In this document: positions 1 to 8,997 of the stretch, piece by piece | How positions within the stretch are numbered: the stretch's first letter is position 1 | Layout of the letters: each line of letters starts with the position of its first letter | Virus record (IMG/VR): IMGVR_UViG_3300038701_001244 | Coordinates: 1 to 24,739 of that record | Source: a virus | Length of the DNA: 24,739 nucleotides | Direction: 5' to 3' (one strand) | Position numbers and translations under genes: made by a program | The notes under the pieces: model-generated | Told to the model about the DNA's origin: nothing | The model's input: only the letters and a program-made list of their open reading frames with translations | The model's database searches: none

Positions 1-27
1 ATGGAAAAAGCAATTATGGGGGTTTAA
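1..27 (+). CDS. Possible 3' end of an upstream gene (left edge, ambiguous)
   Basis: The first frame reads MEKAIMGV and stops at 25-27, overlapping the next ATG as TAATG. The second frame is also open from the edge, reads WKKQLWGFNVYS and stops at 38-40. The third frame is open into the small membrane ORF at 27-104. One of these is presumably the tail of the preceding gene, but eight to twelve codons are too few to choose. The TAATG junction slightly favours the first frame. No function can be given. Confidence 0.3.
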   Translation: MEKAIMGV

Positions 28-104
28 TGTCTATTCTTGAAATCGTTTCCTTAATCCTTTTTGTCGTTTGGCTTTTATGTTCATTTTATAAGAATTTTAA
101 ATAA
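27..104 (+). CDS. Very small single-span membrane peptide (25 aa)
   Basis: The 25-residue product begins MSILEIVSLILFVVWLL and ends in a short basic tail (YKNFK), so it is almost entirely one hydrophobic span with a probable cytoplasmic C-terminus. The start overlaps a preceding stop as TAATG, and its own stop overlaps the next start at 104 in the same way. This suggests translational coupling through the tail operon. A GGGGG run just upstream could serve as ribosome site. The frame is open to the window edge, so it could instead be the end of a longer protein. Similar tiny membrane peptides occur elsewhere in this window. Its function is unknown. Confidence 0.45.
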   Translation: MSILEIVSLILFVVWLLCSFYKNFK

Positions 105-2149
105 TGTTCAAAATAACAATCAATAATGCAGATATTGATAACTATGAATCCAACAACATAGTATTAAATAGAACTCTGTTTTCTTATGGGTCTGTGCAAA
201 ATAGAAACGTTGGTTTTTCTAATCAAATCTTTCTTCCAGCAACAAAAACGAATGAGGAAATATTTAATCTAAATTCTAGCAATATTTATTCACAAGAATT
301 TGAAGCCAAGATATACTGGAAAAATGATTTAATTGTTGATGGTTTATGCAAGGTTACGAATATCCAAAGAAATAGATATAACGCTGCGGTTGGTAGGTTT
401 AAGATTCAGATTTATGACAAGATAAAAAGGTTTTACAAAGACATTGAAGATGATTTATTTAAATTAGATTTATCTGCTGATGATTTTGTTTTTAATGAGA
501 CTTCTTATGATTCTTTGAAGTCATCTAATACATCATTTATGTTTTGGCCGTTGGTTGACAATAGAGGCTTGAAAGATGCTCAAATAGTTGATAATACGTT
601 GATTCCTACAAACACATCTAGACCGGATAGGGCGTATACTAGACCGTCTTATGTAGTATATAGACTGATAGAGGAAATCGCATCTAATCAAGGTTACTCG
701 GTGGATTGGTCGAATATATCGAGCATTTATTATGATAAGCTTTTACTCTCTGCATGTGCTGAAGATTTTAGATTCACGGATTTTGAGTTGCAACTAGGTT
801 CTACAGCTTACACTTCCGGCGGTTTTGTTGATTTATCTGGTGCTTCAGTACCCATAGTCCCGGTTAACTTTTTCGATACCTCATCAAGCACAACGGAAAT
901 AGAACTAAAAAGAGCACCCTCAAGAGTGGCTATAAAGTTAAGTATAAACGTAAACACAGCAGTATTCAACATAAACTCCAAAGAGGGATTAAACACTAGG
1001 GTGACAGAAACTTATTTCATTTCGGATGGCACTCTAAATATTGTGAGTGACGAGTACGAAATAAACGACCTTGGTACGTTTTTAAGTTTTTCTTTTGACA
1101 GAGATTTGACTATAAACTCACTTGAGGTTTATGGACTAACATCAGAAGGCCGCTATTATTCCGCTTCAGATGTGGTTACGTGGGGAGATGGTTCAACGTT
1201 GAACGGATGGAGGAAAACTATATCCTTGGTCGATGTCCCATTATTGGAAGATTATGAAATTAAAGCATCCTATAACTTACCGTCATGGACACAAAAGCAG
1301 CTATTATTTGAGTTTATGGATTTATTTAACCTAGAGGCAGACATTAAGGCCGGGCAGCTGGTTTTTACTAGACGCAACAGTTTTAACCGTGACGGGTCTT
1401 ACACTGTCGAGAAGTTAGCAAATGAACCTTTGGTGGAGCCTTTCACAGAAATAAATGCTATAAATAGGTTTGAATATTCAAATGATATAGAAAACGAAAC
1501 AGACGAAGAAATCCCAGAAATGACAGAAAAATACGCTTCTTATGAAAAAACTGTTGAATCCGAGCTTTTGAACAACAAAGGTACGACTGTTAGTTTGTCG
1601 TCTTCTGCTTCTGTCGATCTGATCAAAAAAGATCCACTCGGCTCAAATGCGTATTATGTGATGGTCAATGTCCCAACGCTCAATATGACATCTCCACTCA
1701 ATGACGATATTGAAGATCGAGCAATTTTAAAGCCTAGATTTTATCTATACACAAGCGATGAGCTCCCAACATCCCAAGCGTCATATAAAGGGTATTTTAT
1801 AAAAAGTCTTTTGGCTTCTGATTCGTACTTTGAAAATCTTGGATGGGAAACCTTGTTTGAAAACTATTACTACCAGAATTATGGTTTATCTGGTGATTTA
1901 ATAAAAGTTCCTTATCAATTGTGGCTGACTTATAAAGGTTATTTAAGTATTATAAAAAATAAAGTAATTTACGACCCTAAACTTGGCCGTTATTTTACAG
2001 TTATTGCAATTTCAAAATTTAACCCGTCAAGAATAACAGACGTTTTGGCTGTGCAGCTTGATCTAGTCGACCCATACGCAACACCACCGACTGCACTTGT
2101 TGACGATGGGGATACTTTAATTGATGACGGAGTTGTTTTATTCGATTAA
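104..2149 (+). CDS. Probable tail/baseplate structural protein (distal-tail-like)
   Basis: This 681-residue protein has no signal peptide. The opening MFKITINNADIDNYES, followed by a segment rich in N, S and aromatic residues, resembles the N-termini of large tail or baseplate proteins in Bacteroidetes siphoviruses, where a small beta domain binds the tail tube. The rest looks mainly beta-structured. It ends in an acidic tail with a near repeat (DDGDTLIDDGVVLFD). It lies two genes upstream of the tape measure, which supports a tail role but is the reverse of the usual tape measure then distal tail order. The start has no good ribosome site and is probably coupled to the 25-aa gene by TAATG. 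The structural role is likely; the exact position in the tail is inference. Confidence 0.55.
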   Translation: MFKITINNADIDNYESNNIVLNRTLFSYGSVQNRNVGFSNQIFLPATKTNEEIFNLNSSNIYSQEFEAKIYWKNDLIVDGLCKVTNIQRNRYNAAVGRFKIQIYDKIKRFYKDIEDDLFKLDLSADDFVFNETSYDSLKSSNTSFMFWPLVDNRGLKDAQIVDNTLIPTNTSRPDRAYTRPSYVVYRLIEEIASNQGYSVDWSNISSIYYDKLLLSACAEDFRFTDFELQLGSTAYTSGGFVDLSGASVPIVPVNFFDTSSSTTEIELKRAPSRVAIKLSINVNTAVFNINSKEGLNTRVTETYFISDGTLNIVSDEYEINDLGTFLSFSFDRDLTINSLEVYGLTSEGRYYSASDVVTWGDGSTLNGWRKTISLVDVPLLEDYEIKASYNLPSWTQKQLLFEFMDLFNLEADIKAGQLVFTRRNSFNRDGSYTVEKLANEPLVEPFTEINAINRFEYSNDIENETDEEIPEMTEKYASYEKTVESELLNNKGTTVSLSSSASVDLIKKDPLGSNAYYVMVNVPTLNMTSPLNDDIEDRAILKPRFYLYTSDELPTSQASYKGYFIKSLLASDSYFENLGWETLFENYYYQNYGLSGDLIKVPYQLWLTYKGYLSIIKNKVIYDPKLGRYFTVIAISKFNPSRITDVLAVQLDLVDPYATPPTALVDDGDTLIDDGVVLFD

Positions 2150-2183
2150 ATAGGCGTTCGAAGATGAGCCGAATAGGTATATC

Positions 2184-2260
2184 GGGCGTTTATACCCTTG
2201 TGGGGTTAATGGTTGCACTTATGAAGTATATTAACCCCGTTCGGGTTTAACTTGTGGAGG
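2184..2260 (+). promoter_or_regulatory. Leader-like region of serial complementary segments
   Basis: Five alternating segments can pair with their neighbours: GGG (2184-2186), ACCC (2194-2197), GGGGTTAAT (2202-2210), ATTAACCCC (2230-2238) and GGGTTTAA (2243-2250). The perfect 9-bp stem 2202-2210/2230-2238 with a 19-nt loop excludes the short hairpin AACCC(CGTTC)GGGTT at 2233-2247. A 28-codon ORF (ATG 2164 to TAA 2250, beginning MSRIGISGVYTLVGLM) runs across all segments, and a GGAGG ribosome-site-like sequence follows at 2256-2260. The geometry recalls an attenuator or a translational switch. No T-tract follows, so simple termination is unlikely. The function is inferred. Confidence 0.4.
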
Positions 2261-2398
2261 TTGTTTATCAGGGCAATAAAACACAATAATCTAATTTGGA
2301 AAGTGGTGGGTATTTCTCCAAGCGGTCAATACTTAAAAATAAAAAGGGGAGATAAAATAAAACTTATCTCAAAAAGCGAAATGAGGAAATTGAAATGA
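2252..2398 (+). CDS. Small basic protein (up to 48 aa), non-AUG start
   Basis: The frame is open from 2225 and closes with TGA at 2396-2398, overlapping the next ATG (2395) in an ATGA junction. The C-terminal 30 residues (from WKVVGISPSGQYLKIKRG onward) have convincing protein character, with mixed hydrophobic and basic residues and a GDKIKL turn. There is no ATG. Possible starts are TTG 2252, TTG 2261, or a codon about 6 nt after the GGAGG at 2256-2260 (ATC 2267). Entry by +1 frameshift from the 28-codon ORF ending at 2250 is also possible. The start coordinate is therefore uncertain. The coupling to the fibre gene argues that it is expressed. Its function is unknown. Confidence 0.45.
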   Translation: MWRLFIRAIKHNNLIWKVVGISPSGQYLKIKRGDKIKLISKSEMRKLK

Positions 2399-5300
2399 AA
2401 AAAATACTATTTGTTCTGATGATTATCGGAACGACAATTTTCGGACAAACAAAAATACCGACTCCAGATAGTGCGAAAGCATGGTATTCTATGCCCGAGG
2501 TTACAAGTATAGATACATCGGATAAATTTATGATTAGAAGGAATACACCATTAAGTCATGTTATAAGATGGTCAAATGCTATTGCTGACCTTCCGCAGTT
2601 TGACTCTGCGTCTGTTTGGAGCAATGTAGTTACTTTTGACTCGACTGTTTATTTTAACGACTCGGTTTATTTCAATCATTTAGTTTGGTTTGATTCCACG
2701 GTTGAGTTTAATCAATATACTTTTTTTGATTCTGCTGCAACTTTTAACGATACGGTAAATTTTAACGGGAGTGCTGATTTTAATAATTCTGTTTATTTAG
2801 ACTCGGTCTTAATATCAAATGATACCGCTTATTTTAATTCAGATGCAGTTTTTGATCTTACCTCCGAAGTATTGTTTAGAGATACAGTTACTTTTGATGG
2901 AAATTCTGAAATAATAATCGCAACAAAGACAGATTACGTTGCGGGGAGTGAGATATTGTTACCCGCTTTGTGGTCTTCGTCTTTAGATAGATCATTCGGG
3001 ACTAATGGCGGTTTGATGCTATTTAATTATTCTGCTGGATTAACTGACACGATGATTTCACGAAGATATCTAAGAAACACAACAGAATTAAATACAAAAT
3101 ATGCTCGATTGGATACAGCGAATACATTCACAAGTGATAACACTTTTTCGGGAGGCTATACAAGATTAAGGAGGGCAAATGTAGACAGTTCGTTAACATT
3201 CTCTGTATTGGCTGGTCTTGAATTACCACAATCACAGCCTTTGGCCGTTTCAAATAACGGGATGCTGTGGAGTGCTTCGGGGTCGACCGAATCAATATTG
3301 ATTTCAAATTACAATCTAACATCAACAGATACTTTGGCCACCCGTGAATGGACTCGAAGTAATTACTCAACAAATCTTTTACCAAGAAACAATACGTGGT
3401 CGGGGACTAATGACTTTCAAGGGCTGACGGATTTAGATCAAACGGTGGTAAATGATATTTTATATTTTGCTGCTTCAAACTCCGCTTTTAGATTGCCGAA
3501 TCCTACCCCGGTAACACCGAGTAATGGTTTATTGTGGCATAAAACAAATTCAAGTGAACCGTTGTTATTAACAACCTATAATACTTCGTCTGTTGATACT
3601 CTAGCTACCCGAAGATGGAATAGGGCCAATGATGCTGGTGAAGATAACACCGCTTCTAATGTCGGTGCGGGTGATGGATGGTTTAAGCAAAAGTCTGCTT
3701 CTGATTTACAATTTAAAAGCTTTATTACTGGGACTGACTTAACAGTATCAAACAACGCTAATGACTTAACTCTTTCTTTATCTTCAAATATTCCAAGACT
3801 TAACGGCTCGAATACTTGGACAAGCACAAACACATTTAATAGCACAGTGGGGTTAAACGGTACAACAACCGTAAATAGCAACCTTGGTTTTGGTTCTTCT
3901 GGAAGGTTGACTTCCTTAAACCAAGCAAGTTTATTATTTTCTTACGAATTGGCATTTTTAACGGGAACAAATTTAATCGCAACTTATGGGGTTTCGTCTT
4001 TGGATACTTTAGCAACTAGAAGTTATTCAAGAGATAACGCAACTTACTTATTAAACCAAAATAATACTTGGACGGGGACAAACAATTTTAATACCTCTTT
4101 GACTAGTATTAGAAATGCTAAGATTGATTCTGTTTTGAGATTCCCCGCTTTAGCTGGGATGATTTTACCATCTACACAGCCATTGGCGGCTAGTGAAAAC
4201 GGCTGGATTTGGCAAACATCGAACGCATCTGAACCAGTTTTAATAACTAATTATAATATCACCTCTGTGGATACTTTGTCTAGTCGCAGATGGGTTAGGA
4301 ATAACGTTAATACAAGTGATTTACTTAGCTTAAATAATACTTGGACGGGAACTAATACATACAGTTCAACGGTAACGCTAAACAGCTTATCAGTTGTAAA
4401 TGATTTGTTAAGGTTTGACTCTGGGTCGGGGTTAAGGTTACCGCCCGTTATACCAAGCGTGCCTTCAAATGGTTTGATTTGGCAAAACTCAAATTCATCT
4501 GAATCTTTATTGATGACTATTTATAATTCAAGCTCAGTTGATACTTTAGCTACCCGAAGGTGGCATAGAAACAACGCATCTTTACCAAGCAATGTAGCAT
4601 ACACAGACCAGAATCAAACATTCACCGGAGATAATACATTTTCGGGTGGTGAAACTAGAATAAGGGATATGAAAATAGATAGCGTTTTGGCCTTCCCGTC
4701 TTTGACTGCTCTAATATTGCCGCCATCTCCACCACTAGCCACGACAACGAACGGTCTTTTGTGGCAAAATACGGGAGCAACCGAGCCGCTATTGATTACT
4801 AATTATAATAATACTTCGGTCGATACGTTGGCCACAAGAAGGTGGCATCGCAACAATTTGTCGAGTGGCAATGAATTTGATTCTCTGTATACTGACAGAC
4901 TAATACCATTGACTGCATCGCAAATAAACATTGACATAAGATCAAAAAGTACAGGCGGGGCGGCATTAGGTTTTTACGATGTGAACCAAATTTATTATGG
5001 AAGATTTTATGCGTCTGCTCCGACGGCTCCACAATTAGGCTTTTTAGATAAAGATAACCACTGGTCTTATAAACATATTTCGGACGATCGGCACGAATGG
5101 AGCATAAACAATACTGAACACATGCAGTTAGACGAAGACGGTTTATTTATAAATAATAGTTTAGCGATTGAAGAAAATAATGTAACAAGTGGGGCAACCA
5201 TTGACGTATCAGACAAAACTTTCTTGCAATTAGATTATTCAGCAACTACCACAATAACTAATTTTACAAATGGAGTTGTGGGGCAACTATTGTACATAAC

Positions 5301-5454
5301 CAAAACGGGCGGGGCATCGGTAACTATTCAAAATGATAACTCAAATATACATTTGGAAGGTTCAACAAATTTATTATTACCTACAAATTCAATGATAATC
5401 TTAATGAAGTCCGATAACGGATGGATTCAAGCAGCACCAGCGAGTATAAATTAA
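2395..5454 (+). CDS. Long repeat-built tail fibre with N-terminal signal peptide
   Basis: The 1019-residue product starts with a clear signal peptide (MKKILFVLMIIGTTIFGQ), with likely cleavage before Q. Residues about 65-150 carry short FDSTVYFND-type repeats, suggesting a beta-helical or trimeric shaft. Residues about 185-825 hold roughly seven diverged units of 75-90 residues. Each contains a hydrophobic strand, a P-rich turn, NGLLW, then SVDTLATRRW, and several are joined by NNTWTGTNTF linkers. Residues 930-1019 form a C-terminal module ending DNGWIQAAPASIN, like fibre tips that carry a beta-sandwich. The start has GAGGAA upstream and an ATGA overlap with the small gene before it. A fibre or receptor-binding role is strongly supported; the export signal on a virion protein is unexpected. 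Confidence 0.75.
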   Translation: MKKILFVLMIIGTTIFGQTKIPTPDSAKAWYSMPEVTSIDTSDKFMIRRNTPLSHVIRWSNAIADLPQFDSASVWSNVVTFDSTVYFNDSVYFNHLVWFDSTVEFNQYTFFDSAATFNDTVNFNGSADFNNSVYLDSVLISNDTAYFNSDAVFDLTSEVLFRDTVTFDGNSEIIIATKTDYVAGSEILLPALWSSSLDRSFGTNGGLMLFNYSAGLTDTMISRRYLRNTTELNTKYARLDTANTFTSDNTFSGGYTRLRRANVDSSLTFSVLAGLELPQSQPLAVSNNGMLWSASGSTESILISNYNLTSTDTLATREWTRSNYSTNLLPRNNTWSGTNDFQGLTDLDQTVVNDILYFAASNSAFRLPNPTPVTPSNGLLWHKTNSSEPLLLTTYNTSSVDTLATRRWNRANDAGEDNTASNVGAGDGWFKQKSASDLQFKSFITGTDLTVSNNANDLTLSLSSNIPRLNGSNTWTSTNTFNSTVGLNGTTTVNSNLGFGSSGRLTSLNQASLLFSYELAFLTGTNLIATYGVSSLDTLATRSYSRDNATYLLNQNNTWTGTNNFNTSLTSIRNAKIDSVLRFPALAGMILPSTQPLAASENGWIWQTSNASEPVLITNYNITSVDTLSSRRWVRNNVNTSDLLSLNNTWTGTNTYSSTVTLNSLSVVNDLLRFDSGSGLRLPPVIPSVPSNGLIWQNSNSSESLLMTIYNSSSVDTLATRRWHRNNASLPSNVAYTDQNQTFTGDNTFSGGETRIRDMKIDSVLAFPSLTALILPPSPPLATTTNGLLWQNTGATEPLLITNYNNTSVDTLATRRWHRNNLSSGNEFDSLYTDRLIPLTASQINIDIRSKSTGGAALGFYDVNQIYYGRFYASAPTAPQLGFLDKDNHWSYKHISDDRHEWSINNTEHMQLDEDGLFINNSLAIEENNVTSGATIDVSDKTFLQLDYSATTTITNFTNGVVGQLLYITKTGGASVTIQNDNSNIHLEGSTNLLLPTNSMIILMKSDNGWIQAAPASIN
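3159..4860 (+). repeat. Tandem diverged fibre repeats (protein level, about 6-7 units)
   Basis: Units of roughly 225-290 bp recur through the middle of the fibre gene. The most conserved protein segment is a DTLATRRW-like stretch, near coordinates 3330, 3595, 4003, 4267, 4541 and 4823, followed by RNN or a similar turn. An NNTWTGTNTF-like linker is present between several units. DNA identity is modest, so these are old duplications under protein-level selection, not recent copies. A more diverged first unit precedes 3159. Confidence 0.7.
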
Positions 5455-5466
5455 AAAGGTTCAATC

Positions 5467-7908
5467 ATGGCAACAACTGAAAATACTGTAATAATTCGAT
5501 ATGATATTGACCCGGATGGGAATAGAAAAAAACAAGATGAATTGACTCAATCTATTATCGAAAATTCGGAAGCAATAAAACAGAATAAAGCACAGCAAAA
5601 AGAATTGACTAAAGCTAGTGGGGATAATACCGAAGCGGTTAAAAGTCTACAAAAAGAAGAATTAAAACTAAAAGATCGGGGTCGGGAATTAAACGCAGAA
5701 AGGCGGGAAGCGGTTAAGGTCTCCAAGTTGCAATCAAATAGTTTGGCACTTGCAAGAAAACGAACCGCAGAATTAACAAAAACCCGTGATAATTTAAATC
5801 TTGCGACAAAGCAAGGCAGAAAACAATTTGCTGAACTTACAAAAGAGATTAAAAGGAATAACGATTTTGTCCAAGATGCAGATAAAGAAGCGGGTAATTT
5901 TAAATCCTCTATTGGTGGTTATGAACAAGCGATTACAAGTGCTTTGGGCCCGATGGGTGCACAAATAACCGCATTGCAACAGACCGTGACCGGACTAAAA
6001 GCATCAAAAGTCGCACTTGCTGCTAATACTAAAGTATTGGGGTTATTTAAAAAGGCTTTAGTTAGTACGGGAATAGGTGCATTGGTTGTTGCTCTTGGAT
6101 CATTTATTACATTCTTAACAAAGACACAAGACGGACTAGACGGGGTAAATAAGTTCCTTGATCAAGTTGGGGCAGTTGTAGATGTTTTGATTGGTCGTTT
6201 TGCTAAATTTGGCGAAGTGGTGAGCTTTATTCTAGATCGTGAATTTAGTATGGCATGGGATGCTGCTGGTGAGGCAGTCTCCGGGGTTACTGATGAAATG
6301 GCGGGTGCAGTTGAACAAGCTGGGGCATTGCACGATTTAAATATACAAATTGAAGAGGACGAATCTAGAATTGCCCTTGCAAACTCTGAAAGAAGAAAAC
6401 AAATTCAAGAGCTTATATTTTTAACTAGAGATGAATCGGTAAGTTTTGAGGAAAGGCGTAAAGCACTAGAAGAAGCCAATAAGCTGGAAAATGCTATCTT
6501 AAAAGACAATTTAGATTTACAAGCTCAAAAAATACAGTCAATTAAAGATGAAATAGCAGCCACTCCAGAAAATTTAAGAAATAGACAACAAGAGATAGAT
6601 TTACAAGCAGCTTTAACAGATCAAAACGATTTACAATCTCTTTCTTTAGCAAAACAAAGGGAATTACTCAATAGGCTTAACGAATTAGAGAATAAACGCA
6701 GAGCACAAGCAAAGGCAAGTTTAGAAGAACAAAAGAAAATTGATGAAATAAGGGAAAAGAATTTGACCGAAGCGAAACTTGCTGCGGAAAAATTAGCAGA
6801 AGCCGAAGCGGAAACTCAAAAATTCATTTTATCCCAAGAACAGGAAGCCCAGCTCGAAAGATTAAAAGGAACCAAAGAGTTTTATAATAAACGATCTGCA
6901 TTTGCTGAAGAAAATTTTAATATGGAAGTTGAACGGCTAAACGAAGAACGCCATGCTATTTTAGAAAATGACGAAATAACATTTTTAGAAAAACAGCTTT
7001 TATTAGAAGAAAATAATTTGGCACACCTGGAAATACAGAAAGAATTTAGGGATGAATTAAACCAGATAAATGAGGAATCAGAGCAAAAACAAACCGACAC
7101 CGCAGAAAAATTTGCACAAGAAAGGAACAATATATTCCAACAAGGGCAACAAGTTTTATTTTCTGCCCTTAATCAGTCTTTGATAGCAGAAGACGCCCGT
7201 ATTAGTCGAAGTTATGACAAAAGACAAAACGATTTAAGAAAAGCTCTTGATAATGGATTGATAACACAAGAGGAATATGATAAAAAACAAGCACAACTAG
7301 AAAAAAACAGAGCGAGGGAAGAATATAAAGTCGCACTTGCTCAATTTAAAGTAAATCAAACGGAAGCATTAGCAAATATCGCAATTGATACGGCTCAAAA
7401 CGTTATCGAAGCTTATCCGAATCCTTTCCTTATTGCTGGTGCTTTGGCTTTAGGTGCTGCACAAGCTTTAATTGTTAGACAACAACCAGCCCCAGCACCT
7501 CCAAGTTTTGCTGATGGTGGCGAAGTGCCTTTAAAATCCGGAACGTTCGGAGGTAAACCTCACGAACTTGGGGGAACTCCTATTTTTGATGGTGCTGGAA
7601 AACAATTAGCAGAGGTCGAAGCAAATGAAAAGTTTTTCGTATTAAATGAACGCGCATCGGCTTTTATTGACGGATTGGATAATATTAACCAGATGTTTGG
7701 GGGTAGGTCGTTAAAGCAGCCAAGCGTTAAGTTTATGCGTGAAGGTGGCCAGTTAAATGTGGATGATAATAGCCAAGTGGAGAATATTGTCAGATCGACA
7801 CTTGACAGTTTCCTAAAAAATACTAATATTAACGTTCAAGTGTCCGACATCATCAACGGAGTTGATACCTTCCAGAATACCGTTAATGTCGGAATTGAAC
7901 AATCATAA
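5467..7908 (+). CDS. Tail tape measure protein
   Basis: This 813-residue protein sets tail length and is threaded through the tail tube. Residues about 15-140 are charged and coiled-coil-like. A hydrophobic segment lies near 198-218 (GIGALVVALGSFITFL), and long K/E/Q-rich coiled coil runs from about 290 to 640. A second hydrophobic patch lies near 650-675 (NPFLIAGALALGAAQALIV). It is followed by PAPAPPSFADGGEV and a G-rich stretch with KPHELGGTPIF, which is characteristic of tape measure C-termini in Bacteroidetes phages. It sits 13 nt after the fibre gene, with AAAAGG upstream. The length suggests a flexible tail in the 100-nm class. It is unusual in lying directly upstream of the head genes. 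Confidence 0.88.
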   Translation: MATTENTVIIRYDIDPDGNRKKQDELTQSIIENSEAIKQNKAQQKELTKASGDNTEAVKSLQKEELKLKDRGRELNAERREAVKVSKLQSNSLALARKRTAELTKTRDNLNLATKQGRKQFAELTKEIKRNNDFVQDADKEAGNFKSSIGGYEQAITSALGPMGAQITALQQTVTGLKASKVALAANTKVLGLFKKALVSTGIGALVVALGSFITFLTKTQDGLDGVNKFLDQVGAVVDVLIGRFAKFGEVVSFILDREFSMAWDAAGEAVSGVTDEMAGAVEQAGALHDLNIQIEEDESRIALANSERRKQIQELIFLTRDESVSFEERRKALEEANKLENAILKDNLDLQAQKIQSIKDEIAATPENLRNRQQEIDLQAALTDQNDLQSLSLAKQRELLNRLNELENKRRAQAKASLEEQKKIDEIREKNLTEAKLAAEKLAEAEAETQKFILSQEQEAQLERLKGTKEFYNKRSAFAEENFNMEVERLNEERHAILENDEITFLEKQLLLEENNLAHLEIQKEFRDELNQINEESEQKQTDTAEKFAQERNNIFQQGQQVLFSALNQSLIAEDARISRSYDKRQNDLRKALDNGLITQEEYDKKQAQLEKNRAREEYKVALAQFKVNQTEALANIAIDTAQNVIEAYPNPFLIAGALALGAAQALIVRQQPAPAPPSFADGGEVPLKSGTFGGKPHELGGTPIFDGAGKQLAEVEANEKFFVLNERASAFIDGLDNINQMFGGRSLKQPSVKFMREGGQLNVDDNSQVENIVRSTLDSFLKNTNINVQVSDIINGVDTFQNTVNVGIEQS

Positions 7909-7920
7909 GGATTGCAAATC

Positions 7921-8997
7921 ATGAAAATAATTCAAATTCATAACACAATTGATAATGATTCATTCTTGGGAATGGGTGAGCATGGTTATATTTCTAAAAA
8001 AGTAGATGAGTTTAATGAGGATTTAGAAGAACCGATTTTACTTTCTCTAAATACTCCGGGTGGTTATGTCTATGATGGTTATAATTTGCTCGGTGCAATG
8101 GATGATCACAAAGGAAAAATTACAGCAGTTGTTGAAGGCTTGGCCGCTTCGATGGGTGCTTATTTTATGGCTTATGCTGATGAGGCAAAAGCGAGAAGTT
8201 TTGCCCGAATAATGTTGCACAAAGCATACAATCCATATATCGACTACATCGAGGACGAAAAAGAGAAAGAAATAATGCAAGAACAGTTGAATGTTATGAA
8301 TCAAAATCTTGCGAAAGCTTTTAAGACTCGTGGAGCCAATCCCGCACTAATCGACCAGATATTTTCTGATGAAAACAATCTTGACTTTTGGTTTTCTGCT
8401 GAAGAAGCTCTTGAAAATGGTCTTATTGATGAAATAATCGGATCGGCTGGACACGGTGACGCTGTTAAAATCGCAGCAATGGAAAAAGAAACTGAACAAT
8501 TTAAAGTATATTGGAATAACAACCCTAAATTTTATAAAAAAGACGAGGAAACAATGGGAATTTTTAATAAGGAAGAAATCCTATCGAAAGTAAACGATTT
8601 TGAATCTGCTCTTGGTGGACTTGGTGATAAGGTCACAGAAATGTCAGAAACATTGGCAAGTGTAAACGAAAAGCTTAATTCAATTTCTGAAATGCAAAAT
8701 AAGGTTGATGAACTACAAAAAATAGTTGATGAAACAAAAGAAAGTGTTGCTGATGATAAAAAAGCGTTTGAGCTTTCAGTAAAAACTATTGCTGAGGATT
8801 TGGAATCACATGCAGAAGCAACAAAAGAAACGGTTGAGGCTGTGCAAAATGATATTGAAACTGTAAAAAACGAAGTTAAGGAATCTCTGGAAGGTTTGCA
8901 AACTAACTTTACTCCAGACGAAAACCCAGAAATCGAAACAGACCCTTATAAAGAGATAGTAGAAATTAACAAAAAAAATGATCGCAGAAACAGATAA
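7921..8997 (+). CDS. ClpP-type prohead protease with C-terminal scaffold domain
   Basis: The N-terminal 190 residues are a ClpP/S14-like serine protease. They contain NTPGG, the nucleophile motif GLAASMGA (Ser77 counted from ATG 7921), IMLHK with the likely catalytic His100, and GLIDEIIG near the end of the domain. Such enzymes mature the procapsid by cleaving scaffold and themselves. The C-terminal part, from about residue 212, is acidic coiled coil (repeated VNDFES-, KVDELQK- and ETVEAVQND-like heptads), as expected for a scaffolding domain. A TTG in frame at 7912 is only 1-2 nt from the AAGG ribosome site, so ATG 7921, about 10 nt from it, is preferred. The major capsid gene follows directly, as in many phages. 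Confidence 0.85.
   Translation: MKIIQIHNTIDNDSFLGMGEHGYISKKVDEFNEDLEEPILLSLNTPGGYVYDGYNLLGAMDDHKGKITAVVEGLAASMGAYFMAYADEAKARSFARIMLHKAYNPYIDYIEDEKEKEIMQEQLNVMNQNLAKAFKTRGANPALIDQIFSDENNLDFWFSAEEALENGLIDEIIGSAGHGDAVKIAAMEKETEQFKVYWNNNPKFYKKDEETMGIFNKEEILSKVNDFESALGGLGDKVTEMSETLASVNEKLNSISEMQNKVDELQKIVDETKESVADDKKAFELSVKTIAEDLESHAEATKETVEAVQNDIETVKNEVKESLEGLQTNFTPDENPEIETDPYKEIVEINKKNDRRNR
8554..8997 (+). CDS. Likely nested scaffolding protein (internal start, 147 aa)
   Basis: Inside the protease gene and in the same frame, ATG 8554 is preceded by GAGGAA at the right distance (GAGGAAACA-ATG). From here the product is purely acidic, heptad-rich scaffold sequence starting MGIFNKEEILSKVNDFES. Translation from this site would give free scaffold in addition to the protease-scaffold fusion, as known for lambda C/Nu3 and relatives. 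The ribosome site and domain boundary are seen directly; separate expression is inferred. Confidence 0.55.
   Translation: MGIFNKEEILSKVNDFESALGGLGDKVTEMSETLASVNEKLNSISEMQNKVDELQKIVDETKESVADDKKAFELSVKTIAEDLESHAEATKETVEAVQNDIETVKNEVKESLEGLQTNFTPDENPEIETDPYKEIVEINKKNDRRNR

Noticed and set aside
808-996. Open frames opposite to the late genes (for example 808-996 and 6882-7130 on the minus strand)
   Set aside because: They mirror the coding pattern of the plus-strand genes, have no ribosome sites and no overlap logic.
2395-5454. CRISPR or DNA satellite array in the fibre gene
   Set aside because: The repeats are protein-level, 225-290 bp long and diverged in DNA, inside one open frame; no constant repeat with unique spacers exists.
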